DNA of 5,896 nt. Origin: Betaproteobacteria bacterium (GTDB lineage Bacteria; Pseudomonadota; Gammaproteobacteria; Burkholderiales; SG8-41). Shown one piece after another: positions 1-5,846 of this stretch (its first letter is position 1; every line of letters starts with the position of its first letter). The translations under genes were made by a program, and so were the position numbers. The notes beneath the pieces were generated by a model. It was not told where the DNA came from. It saw only the letters and a program-made list of their open reading frames with translations, and did no database searches. Location of the stretch: assembly GCA_025353085.1 (NCBI GenBank), contig JANXRI010000153.1:1-5896 (forward strand), read 5' to 3'.

Positions 1-219
1 GCCGCACCTCCGGCCAAGTTTAATATCAAGACTGGCGGCAACGTTCCGTCTTCCGTCCTCGCCGAACTTGATCGAAAAGTCGATGACGGCAATGCTTTAA
101 CCGGCGCGTTCCGCAATGCCCCTAATTACGATGGCGCCACCACCACCTGTCTCACTGCGGCTAATGTATACAATGCTGCCGCGGATATTAAGTCCTGCGG
201 CGGGGTTTCGATTCAGTAA
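1..219 (+). CDS. Probable type IV pilin-like (prepilin) protein, C-terminal 72 residues only
   Basis: An open frame enters from the left edge in frame 1 and ends at TAA 217-219, so only the last 72 residues are visible. There is no start codon or N-terminal prepilin signal to inspect. The visible part has an 'LDRKVDDG' segment (residues 23-30) followed by 'LTG' (33-35). This resembles the 'LD.K.DDG.p.tG' pattern I associate with a family of prepilin-type proteins carrying an N-terminal methylation domain. Two cysteines, 50 and 66 of the fragment, lie near the C-terminus with a tyrosine (Tyr57) between them. They could form the C-terminal disulphide loop typical of type IV pilins and minor pilins. 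A strong terminator follows 21 nt after the stop, which supports a real + strand gene end. The frame is certain; the family assignment is by pattern only. It could instead be another secreted pseudopilin-like protein. Confidence 0.6.
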   Translation, partial: AAPPAKFNIKTGGNVPSSVLAELDRKVDDGNALTGAFRNAPNYDGATTTCLTAANVYNAAADIKSCGGVSIQ

Positions 220-240
220 TCTGCCAGATACCCACCCCAA

Positions 241-270
241 AGCCCGCTACGCAGCGGGCTTTTTCTTGTT
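241..270 (+). terminator. Rho-independent terminator of the pilin-like gene
   Basis: A perfect 8-bp GC-rich stem (AGCCCGCT at 241-248 and AGCGGGCT at 253-260) closes a 4-nt loop (ACGC). It is followed on the + strand by TTTTCTTGTT (261-270), so it fits a classic intrinsic terminator 21 nt after the pilin-like stop. Two A's before the stem (239-240) can pair with the first T's after it. The - strand antiporter gene ends at 276 and reads into the same hairpin, but there the stem is followed only by TTTGGGG. It would be a weak terminator in that direction. Confidence 0.85.
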
Positions 271-275
271 TTCGA

Positions 276-2246
276 CTATCCCTGCATCACCCGGATCTCG
301 GCGCTCGCGCAATCGTGCTCGGTGCCGTAGAGCACGAGCACGTCGCCCGCTTCGATGCGCGCAGCGGGCTGCGGCGCCTGCGCGGTAATGCCGGGGCGGC
401 GGACCGCCTTGACCTCCACTCTGCAAGCCGCGAGATTTAGCTGACCAAGTGTTTTGCCGATCGCTGCCGCACCCTGCGTGATGAGTACCGAATGTAAAAA
501 ACGCTGTTCATCATGTGCCGCGTCTTCGATTTCATCCGACGCGCCGTGGAAAAACCCGCGCAGCAAACTATAGCGCTGCTCACGCGTGTCCCGGATGCGT
601 CTTAGCACGCGATTAAGCGGCACCCCAAGCAGGACCAGTGTATGCGACGCAAGCATCAGGCTGCCTTCAAGAATTTCCGCGAGCACCGCGGTAGCCCCGG
701 CTTCGCGCAAGACCTCGAGTTCGGTGTCGTCGAGCATACGAACGACCACCGGCAATCCCGGCTTGAGTTCGCGCACCTGCGAAAGTATGCGCAACGCGAG
801 CGCGCTGTCGGCAATCGTCACTACGAGCGCGCGCGCGCGCAACAGACCCGCCGCCGTCAAAACCTCACGGCGGGTAGCATCGCCGTACACGACATGCTCC
901 CCTGCGGCGGCCGCCTCCTTGACGCGCTTTGGATCGACGTCGAGTGCGATAAAACTAAATCCCTCGGAATCAAGCAGCCGCGCCAGATTCTGACCGCTGC
1001 GCCCGTACCCGCAGACCACCACGTGCTGGTTGGACGCCATCGACTGCACTGCGACATTGTGCAGGTCCATCGCGCGCGCAAGCCATTCGGCGCCACTGAA
1101 GTGGCGCACGATATGTTCGCTGCGCTCTATGATGAACGGCGCCGCCAGCATCGACAACACCATTGCGGCCAGCACTGTCTGCAGCATCGGTTCAGGGACC
1201 AGATTCAGGGGCGCGGCCAGCGACAGCAGCACAAAACCAAATTCGCCGCCTTGCGCGAGATCGAGGCCCGTGCGCAACGCCGCGCCCGTATCGCTGCCGA
1301 ATAGCCGGCTCAAACCCGCGATGACCAGAGTTTTGAACACGATCAGCAACACCAGCACCAGTGCCACCCATAGCAGATGCGCATACACGAGCGAGAGGTC
1401 GAGCTTCATCCCTATCGTCACGAAAAACAGACCGAGCAACACGTCGCGGAACGGCTTGATATTGTCCTCGACCTGAAACCGGTATTCAGTCTCGGAGATC
1501 AACATGCCCGCGATAAACGCGCCCAGTACCAACGACAAACCGGCCATCTCGGTGACAAACGCGAGGCCGAGCGTTATGAACAACACATTAAGCACGAACA
1601 GTTCGGACGATTTTTGACTGGCGACGAGATGGAACCACGCGCGCATCGGCCGCTGCCCAAAGTAAAGCAGGATCGCCAATACGACCGCGGCTTTGCCGAG
1701 GGCGACGGTCAATCCCGCCGCCATCTCACCGGGACCGCCGGCGAGCGCCGGGATCAGAATCAACAGTGGCACCACGGCGAGGTCCTGAAACAGCAGCACA
1801 CCGATGACTTGGCGGCCATGCAACGAATTGAGCTCAAGCTTGTCCGCGAGCATCTTGCTGACGATTGCCGTCGATGACATCGCCAGTGCACCGCCGAGCA
1901 CGGTGCCGATGCGCCAGTCGATCCCGAGGATGGCTAATGCCGCTACTACGCCGGCCAGCGTCAGCACGACCTGCGCTGCGCCGAGACCGAACACGATGCG
2001 GCGCATCGTGGTTAATTTCGCCAGACTGAACTCCAGGCCAATGCTGAACATCAGAAACACGACGCCGATTTCAGCGAGATTGCGAGTGCCCGCTGAATCC
2101 GCGATCATGCCCATCCCGTGCGGACCAATGACAATGCCCACCAGAAGATAGCCGAGCATCGCGGGCAGCTTCAGCGAGCGAAACAAAATCACCACCAGCA
2201 CAGCGGCGGCGAGCAGAATCAGCGTGACGTGAAGTGAATTTTCCAT
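276..2246 (-). CDS. CPA2-family monovalent cation:proton antiporter with RCK (TrkA-N/TrkA-C) domains, KefB/KefC-like
   Basis: A 656-residue inner-membrane protein. Residues about 6-375 are a run of hydrophobic helices forming a Na+/H+-exchanger-type domain. They include SSTAIVSKML (124-133), FQDLAVVP (153-160, with the conserved acidic Asp155 in the expected ion-binding region) and AQGGEF (331-336), all typical of KefB/KefC-like CPA2 proteins. A TrkA-N (RCK) domain follows: the dinucleotide-binding glycines are G413, G415 and G418, Asp436 ends the second strand, and GDAT is at 455-458. A TrkA-C-like domain covers about 575-655. The likely role is K+ or Na+ efflux in exchange for protons, gated by a nucleotide or other ligand; the ion and ligand cannot be read from sequence. 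E. coli KefB/KefC are shorter (about 600-620 residues) and lack the TrkA-C part, so a kef name is not given. The start MENSLHV at 2246 was chosen because the hydrophobic domain begins there. The frame stays open to 2399, but those extra 51 residues are not transporter-like and would run into kdsD. Confidence 0.9.
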   Translation of the reverse strand: MENSLHVTLILLAAAVLVVILFRSLKLPAMLGYLLVGIVIGPHGMGMIADSAGTRNLAEIGVVFLMFSIGLEFSLAKLTTMRRIVFGLGAAQVVLTLAGVVAALAILGIDWRIGTVLGGALAMSSTAIVSKMLADKLELNSLHGRQVIGVLLFQDLAVVPLLILIPALAGGPGEMAAGLTVALGKAAVVLAILLYFGQRPMRAWFHLVASQKSSELFVLNVLFITLGLAFVTEMAGLSLVLGAFIAGMLISETEYRFQVEDNIKPFRDVLLGLFFVTIGMKLDLSLVYAHLLWVALVLVLLIVFKTLVIAGLSRLFGSDTGAALRTGLDLAQGGEFGFVLLSLAAPLNLVPEPMLQTVLAAMVLSMLAAPFIIERSEHIVRHFSGAEWLARAMDLHNVAVQSMASNQHVVVCGYGRSGQNLARLLDSEGFSFIALDVDPKRVKEAAAAGEHVVYGDATRREVLTAAGLLRARALVVTIADSALALRILSQVRELKPGLPVVVRMLDDTELEVLREAGATAVLAEILEGSLMLASHTLVLLGVPLNRVLRRIRDTREQRYSLLRGFFHGASDEIEDAAHDEQRFLHSVLITQGAAAIGKTLGQLNLAACRVEVKAVRRPGITAQAPQPAARIEAGDVLVLYGTEHDCASAEIRVMQG

Positions 2247-2273
2247 CCGGCTTGAGGCTATGATTTGCCTCGA

Positions 2274-2301
2274 ATAATGCCCTATCGCCGACGAATTGCA
2301 A
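2274..2301 (-). promoter_or_regulatory. Candidate sigma-70 promoter for the antiporter gene
   Basis: On the - strand TTGCAA (2296-2301) and CATTAT (2274-2279) are separated by 16 bp. Each matches the -35 or -10 consensus at 4 of 6 positions. A start near 2267 would give a leader of about 20 nt before the ATG at 2246. The match is weak, and no clear Shine-Dalgarno sequence precedes that ATG. This is the best candidate in the 117-bp divergent gap, not a firm call. Confidence 0.25.
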
Positions 2302-2345
2302 CCTGCCGAGCCAGCATGCCGCAACGCGGTCGGTCGCGATGACTT

Positions 2346-2354
2346 TGCTATACT
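2346..2354 (+). promoter_or_regulatory. Extended -10 promoter of the kdsD-kdsC-lptCAB operon
   Basis: TGC-TATACT at 2346-2354 is an extended -10 (TGn) followed by a hexamer matching TATAAT at 5 of 6 positions. No good -35 lies 16-18 bp upstream (GCGGTC at 2326-2331), which is tolerated in extended -10 promoters. Transcription would begin about 7 nt downstream, near 2361. That is only about 3 nt before the kdsD ATG at 2364, so the message would be leaderless or nearly so. This agrees with the lack of any Shine-Dalgarno sequence before kdsD. Confidence 0.55.
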
Positions 2355-2363
2355 CCACACGCT

Positions 2364-3365
2364 ATGACAGCCGCCAAAAAAAAGTCCTCCTCGCCGCACG
2401 ACGCGAACGCACTCGACCTCGCCCGTGAAGTCCTCGAAATCGAGGCGGCCGCAATCATCGGATTAATTGCGCGACTGGACGAAAATTTTCAGCGCGCAGT
2501 CGACATCATTCTCAACTCGCACGGTCGTGTGACGATCAGCGGCATCGGAAAATCAGGCCACATCGCACGAAAAATTGCGTCGACGATGGCAAGCACCGGC
2601 ACGCCGGCCTACTTTGTGCATCCGGCCGAAGCGAGCCATGGCGATTTAGGCATGGTCACTAATGACGACGTGTTCATCGCCTTGTCGAACTCAGGCGAAT
2701 CGAGCGAGTTGCTAGCGATCGTGCCGCTCATCAAACGTCGCGGCGCCAAACTCATTGCGCTTACCGGTAACCCGCAATCGAGCCTCGCTCAGCAAGCCGA
2801 CGCTCATTTGTATGCCGGTGCCGAGAAGGAAGCGTGCCCGCTGAATCTTGCGCCGACGGCAAGCACGACCGCCGCATTGGCGCTCGGCGATGCGCTCGCG
2901 GTGGCGGTCATGCAAGCCAAAGGCATCAGCCGCGACGAATTTGCGCTCTCTCACCCGGGCGGCGCACTGGGCCGCCAGCTCCTGACGCGCGTGCGCGATG
3001 TGATGGGGGACGAGCACGATGCCCCGCGCGTGCCGGGCACGGCGATGCTGTCTGAAGCGATCCTGGAAATGTCTCGTGGCCGTATGGGAATAACGGCGGT
3101 AATCGACGATGCGCATCGCGTAACGGGAATTTTTACAGATGGCGACCTGCGGCGCGCGCTTGAGAAAGGCATTGACCTGCGCTGCACGCCGATCGAGACC
3201 GTGATGACACGCAATCCGCGCACGATCGCCGCAGATAAGCTGGCCGCCGAAGCCGTGCAACTCATGGAGCAATACAAGGTCAACCAGTTGCTGGTCGTCG
3301 ATGCCGAGCATCATTTGGTCGGCGCGCTCAATACCCACGCGCTCTTCAAAGCCAAAGTTATTTAA
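2364..3365 (+). CDS. kdsD: D-arabinose-5-phosphate isomerase
   Basis: KdsD (KpsF/GutQ family) interconverts D-ribulose-5-phosphate and D-arabinose-5-phosphate in the cytoplasm, the first committed step of KDO synthesis for LPS. The 333-residue protein is close to the 328 of E. coli KdsD and keeps its architecture. An N-terminal SIS sugar-isomerase domain (about 35-205) is followed by two CBS domains (about 210-270 and 275-333). Alignment with E. coli KdsD from memory gives a constant offset of 4 in the SIS domain. The catalytic set K59, E111, E152 and H193 becomes Lys63 (GKSG), Glu115 (SNSGESSE), Glu156 (KEACPL) and His197 (LSHPGGALGR), all present. IFTDGDLRR at 256-264 is the usual CBS-domain signature. 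The start ATG at 2364 has no Shine-Dalgarno sequence but sits directly after an extended -10, as a leaderless start would. It is first in a five-gene run and is followed by a 65-nt gap. Confidence 0.96.
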   Translation: MTAAKKKSSSPHDANALDLAREVLEIEAAAIIGLIARLDENFQRAVDIILNSHGRVTISGIGKSGHIARKIASTMASTGTPAYFVHPAEASHGDLGMVTNDDVFIALSNSGESSELLAIVPLIKRRGAKLIALTGNPQSSLAQQADAHLYAGAEKEACPLNLAPTASTTAALALGDALAVAVMQAKGISRDEFALSHPGGALGRQLLTRVRDVMGDEHDAPRVPGTAMLSEAILEMSRGRMGITAVIDDAHRVTGIFTDGDLRRALEKGIDLRCTPIETVMTRNPRTIAADKLAAEAVQLMEQYKVNQLLVVDAEHHLVGALNTHALFKAKVI

Positions 3366-3430
3366 TTGGTCGAAACACCCGCCTGACCGGCGGCTGCGCT
3401 CGAATTACGCTCATCGCGGACTGATCATTT

Positions 3431-3955
3431 ATGCAAGCAATCTACGCCAAAGCCAAACAAATCCGAATCGCAGTCTTCGACGTCGATGGCGTTCTTACGG
3501 ACGGGACACTGTACCTGGCGGGCGGCGGCGAGGAAATCAAGGCGTTCAACAGCCTCGACGGTCATGGTATGAAAATGCTGCGCGAGAGCGGTGTCGAACT
3601 CGCGATAATCACCGGCCGCACGTCGCGCAGCGTCGAGTTGCGCGCGAAAAATCTGGGAATCGAGCTGTTGTTCCAAGGCGTGGCGGACAAGGCGCTCGCT
3701 TTTTCAGGGCTGCTGCAAGCACGCTCTATCGAGCCCGCCGCCGTCGCCTATATGGGCGACGATGTCGTCGACCTGCCGGTGCTGATGCGTTGCGGCCTCT
3801 CGCTGACCGTGCCCGACGCGCCGCTGTTTGTTAAACAACACGCCGATTACGTTACGCGCGCAAAAGGCGGTCATGGGGCCGCACGGGAAGCATGCGAACT
3901 GATAATGCACGCGCAAGGTACGCTTGGACCGGCGCTTGAGGCTTATCTCAAATGA
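3431..3955 (+). CDS. kdsC: 3-deoxy-D-manno-octulosonate-8-phosphate (KDO-8-P) phosphatase
   Basis: KdsC removes phosphate from KDO-8-P to release KDO, the step before activation to CMP-KDO. The 174-residue protein is a compact HAD-superfamily phosphatase of the C0 (capless, tetrameric) type. Motif I is DVDGVLTDG (17-25), with nucleophile Asp17 and acid/base Asp19. Motif II is TGR (61-63), motif III is Lys87 in ADKALA, and motif IV is GDDVVD (109-114) with metal-binding Asp110. The C-terminal GGHGAARE (146-153) is the conserved tail that reaches a neighbouring active site in this family. The start at 3431 is preceded only by a weak CGGA ten bases upstream. The 65-nt gap from kdsD holds a short hairpin (CCGCC/GGCGG, 3379-3393) without a T run, so it is not a terminator, and cotranscription is likely. 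The stop TGA overlaps the lptC start. Confidence 0.96.
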   Translation: MQAIYAKAKQIRIAVFDVDGVLTDGTLYLAGGGEEIKAFNSLDGHGMKMLRESGVELAIITGRTSRSVELRAKNLGIELLFQGVADKALAFSGLLQARSIEPAAVAYMGDDVVDLPVLMRCGLSLTVPDAPLFVKQHADYVTRAKGGHGAAREACELIMHAQGTLGPALEAYLK

Positions 3956-4524
3956 TGCAGCGCCTGACCGCGTGGTTTCCGGTCCTGTTGCTCGCAGCGG
4001 TTGCGGGAGTGACCGTGTGGCTCGATCGTCAGGTGCAGCCGCCTGAATCTATGAGTAACGGAAAAGCGCGCCACGATCCGGACTACATCGCGGAAAATTT
4101 CACCGTTACCCGCATCGGACCTGACGGCGCTACGCGCTACAAAATGAAAGCCCGGCGCATGCAGCATTATCCGGACGACGACACGACCGACCTTGAGGCG
4201 CCCCACGTAATTAACTTTCGCGAGGGCGGTATAACCATGACGGCGACCTCAAAGACGGCGAAATTGTCGAGTAATGGCGACAACGTTTTTCTGCAGGACG
4301 ACGTTCGCCTGACGCGTTCACCTTATGCCGGGCACAGCGAAATGATAGTGCTGACGAGTTGGCTGCACGTTATACCGGACGACGGCCTGGCGAAAACCGA
4401 CAAGCCGGTGCGCATTCAGGACGCGAACACCCTGATTACGTCGGATGGCTTAGAATTCAATAATAAAACGCGTATCCTGCAACTGCTCTCCAATGTCCGA
4501 GGTCGTTATGAGAAATCCAAGTAG
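3952..4524 (+). CDS. lptC: LPS export system protein LptC
   Basis: LptC is a single-pass inner-membrane protein that takes LPS from the LptB2FG transporter and hands it to LptA in the periplasm. The 190 residues match the E. coli length (191). There is one N-terminal transmembrane helix (about 7-25, rich in L, V and A) and then a periplasmic part of beta-jellyroll type. That part contains PDYIAENFTVTRIGPDG (about 43-59) and the usual 'lptC/YrbK' flow of short strands (TMTATSKTAKLSSNGD, VFLQDDVRLTR). It overlaps the kdsC stop by 4 nt. A TGAGG at 3937-3941 lies 10 nt before ATG 3952; the adjacent ATG at 3955 is also possible and would drop one Met. Gene identity rests on size, topology and position between kdsC and lptA; sequence is poorly conserved in this family. 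Confidence 0.92.
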   Translation: MMQRLTAWFPVLLLAAVAGVTVWLDRQVQPPESMSNGKARHDPDYIAENFTVTRIGPDGATRYKMKARRMQHYPDDDTTDLEAPHVINFREGGITMTATSKTAKLSSNGDNVFLQDDVRLTRSPYAGHSEMIVLTSWLHVIPDDGLAKTDKPVRIQDANTLITSDGLEFNNKTRILQLLSNVRGRYEKSK

Positions 4525-5140
4525 GCGCGCCGGCTGGCAGCGGCGCCGTTCATTGTTGCTTGCATGCTGCTTTCTCGGCGCAAGCAGCGTGCACGCGGAG
4601 CGCGCCGACCGCGACAAACCCGTCAATCTTGAAGCAGATCAGGTGACCGTTGACGACAATAAGCAAACGGCGACGTTCATCGGCAAAGTGGTGCTCACGC
4701 AGGGAACCCTGGTGATTCGCGGCGACCGTATGGTGGTGCAACAAGACGCCGACGGCTTTAAATACGGAGTCGCTTACGGCAATCTCGCCAGTTTTCGCCA
4801 AAAGCGCGAAGGCTTGGATGAATATATCGACGGCTTCGCGGAACGCATTGAATATGACAGCAAAGCTGAAAAAATGCAGATGTTCAACCGGGCTTATTTG
4901 AAAAAAACCAATGACGACGTACGCGGCAATTACATTTCGTACGAAATCGCCACCGAATTTTTCAAAGTCGTCGGCGGAGGTAAACAAGCCGCGACAGCGG
5001 CGAATCCTGAAGGCCGTGTGCGCGCAGTCATTCAGCCGAAGTCCAAGGACAAGCCGGCGCCGGCAGCCCCCGCGCTGCCGCTGAAGTCCGCCCCCGACGT
5101 CGAGACCCCGCGCGAAAGTCCGGCAGGCGCTGCGCGTTGA
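4508..5140 (+). CDS. lptA: LPS transport periplasmic bridge protein LptA
   Basis: LptA forms the periplasmic beta-jellyroll bridge that carries LPS from LptC to LptD at the outer membrane. From ATG 4508 the protein has 210 residues. It has a signal peptide with a basic n-region (RR at 6-7, RRR at 12-14), a hydrophobic core (SLLLACCFLGASSV) and a likely signal peptidase I site after VHA (cleavage after residue 30). The OstA/LptA domain follows (about 37-155) with KPVNLEADQVTVDDNKQTA at 37-55 and TQGTLVIRGDRMVV at 64-77, family hallmarks. Start 4508 is preferred over ATG 4493 because GAGG (4499-4502) lies 5 nt upstream of it and the signal peptide then has a normal n-region. It overlaps lptC by 17 nt. 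After about residue 177 there is a Pro/Ala/Lys-rich tail of about 33 residues, making it longer than E. coli LptA (185). Confidence 0.93.
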   Translation: MRNPSRRAGWQRRRSLLLACCFLGASSVHAERADRDKPVNLEADQVTVDDNKQTATFIGKVVLTQGTLVIRGDRMVVQQDADGFKYGVAYGNLASFRQKREGLDEYIDGFAERIEYDSKAEKMQMFNRAYLKKTNDDVRGNYISYEIATEFFKVVGGGKQAATAANPEGRVRAVIQPKSKDKPAPAAPALPLKSAPDVETPRESPAGAAR

Positions 5141-5210
5141 TACCGCTGGCGCAGCGTGACTGCGGCACGGGTTTCGCGTGCATGCGAGGTGTTCTGGTCG
5201 ACGCGCTATC
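5141..5210 (+). other. lptA-lptB intergenic gap, no clear signal
   Basis: A 70-nt gap within the operon. It contains a short perfect hairpin CGCTG-GCG-CAGCG (5144-5156) without a following T run, so it is not an intrinsic terminator. I see no convincing promoter or ribosome binding site in it. GCGAGG at 5184-5189 lies too far from ATG 5211 to act as a normal Shine-Dalgarno sequence. Confidence 0.4.
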
Positions 5211-5846
5211 ATGAGTCAGCTGAAGGCGCAGCAACTCGAGAAGCGTTATAAATCGCGCATTGTCGTCAAAGACGTGTCACTCGAGGTCAGCAGCGGAGAA
5301 GTGATTGGATTGCTAGGTCCGAATGGCGCAGGCAAGACGACCTGCTTTTACATGATGGTCGGGCTGGTGCCGCTCGATGGCGGCGAAATCCACCTCGATG
5401 ATAAGCGCCTGACGCATATGCCGATTCACCGGCGCGCGCAACTCGGCTTATCGTATCTGCCGCAGGAGGCCTCGATTTTTCGCCGCTTGACCGTCGCCGA
5501 AAATATCAAGGCAGTGCTCGAACTGCAAATAAGCGATCAGGTTCTAATCTCCGCCAAGCTCGAACAACTCCTCGAAGATTTGCACATCGCTCATCTGCGC
5601 GACAACCCGGCGATCAGCCTGTCGGGTGGAGAGCGCCGACGAGTGGAAATTGCGCGCGCTCTGGCAACCGAACCGCGTTTTATTCTGCTTGATGAGCCAT
5701 TCGCCGGTGTCGATCCGATCGCGGTCATCGACATCCAGAAAATCATCCGCTTTTTGAAAGAGCGCGGTATCGGGGTGTTGATCACCGATCACAACGTGCG
5801 CGAGACATTGGGCATCTGCGACCGCGCTCTTTCAAAAAGCGGATGA
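5211..5846 (+). CDS. lptB: LPS export ABC transporter ATP-binding protein LptB, 3' end replaced by a fold-back copy
   Basis: LptB is the cytoplasmic ATPase that drives LPS extraction through LptFG. The ABC domain is intact up to the break: Walker A GPNGAGKTT (36-44), Q-loop Gln85 in YLPQEASIF, signature LSGGERRR (137-144), Walker B ILLDEPFAGVDP (158-169, catalytic Glu162) and H-loop His194 in ITDHN. The GICDRA sequence (201-206) is what LptB normally has before a YIINEG-like strand. Here, from residue 207, it reads LSKSG and stops. The DNA from 5821 is an exact reverse complement of 5693-5768, so these last residues and the stop are not real lptB sequence. The family is about 240 residues; roughly 30-35 are missing. 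The start ATG 5211 fits the usual N-terminus (LKAQQLEKRYKSRIVVKDVS). A GTG at 5178 in frame is possible but adds 11 unconserved residues. There is no clear Shine-Dalgarno sequence. The gene lies 70 nt after lptA. Confidence 0.93.
   Translation: MSQLKAQQLEKRYKSRIVVKDVSLEVSSGEVIGLLGPNGAGKTTCFYMMVGLVPLDGGEIHLDDKRLTHMPIHRRAQLGLSYLPQEASIFRRLTVAENIKAVLELQISDQVLISAKLEQLLEDLHIAHLRDNPAISLSGGERRRVEIARALATEPRFILLDEPFAGVDPIAVIDIQKIIRFLKERGIGVLITDHNVRETLGICDRALSKSG

Noticed and set aside
642..1304. Long open frame (220 codons) on the + strand opposite the antiporter gene
   Set aside because: The composition is Arg/His/Gln-rich without domain features, and the opposite strand encodes a clear RCK domain.
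2247..2399. 51-residue N-terminal extension of the antiporter frame on the - strand
   Set aside because: The extra residues are not transporter-like, cover the whole divergent promoter region and overlap the kdsD start. The normal antiporter N-terminus begins at the ATG at 2246.
2712..3338. Long open frame (208 codons) on the - strand opposite kdsD
   Set aside because: It lies wholly inside a well-supported kdsD with all catalytic residues. The translation is rich in Arg/His with no recognisable domain, typical of an antisense shadow in GC-rich DNA.
3379..3393. Hairpin CCGCC/GGCGG between kdsD and kdsC as a terminator
   Set aside because: The stem is only 5 bp and no T run follows it, so it is unlikely to end transcription inside the operon.
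4559..4570. Possible lipoprotein signal (LLAC, residues 17-20) in LptA
   Set aside because: The hydrophobic stretch before the cysteine is only about five residues and continues well past it to a good signal peptidase I site (VHA). LptA is a soluble periplasmic protein in known systems.
4550..5212. Long open frame (220 codons) on the - strand opposite lptA
   Set aside because: It is antisense to lptA, has no recognisable domain and would break the operon layout. It is a shadow of high GC codon use.
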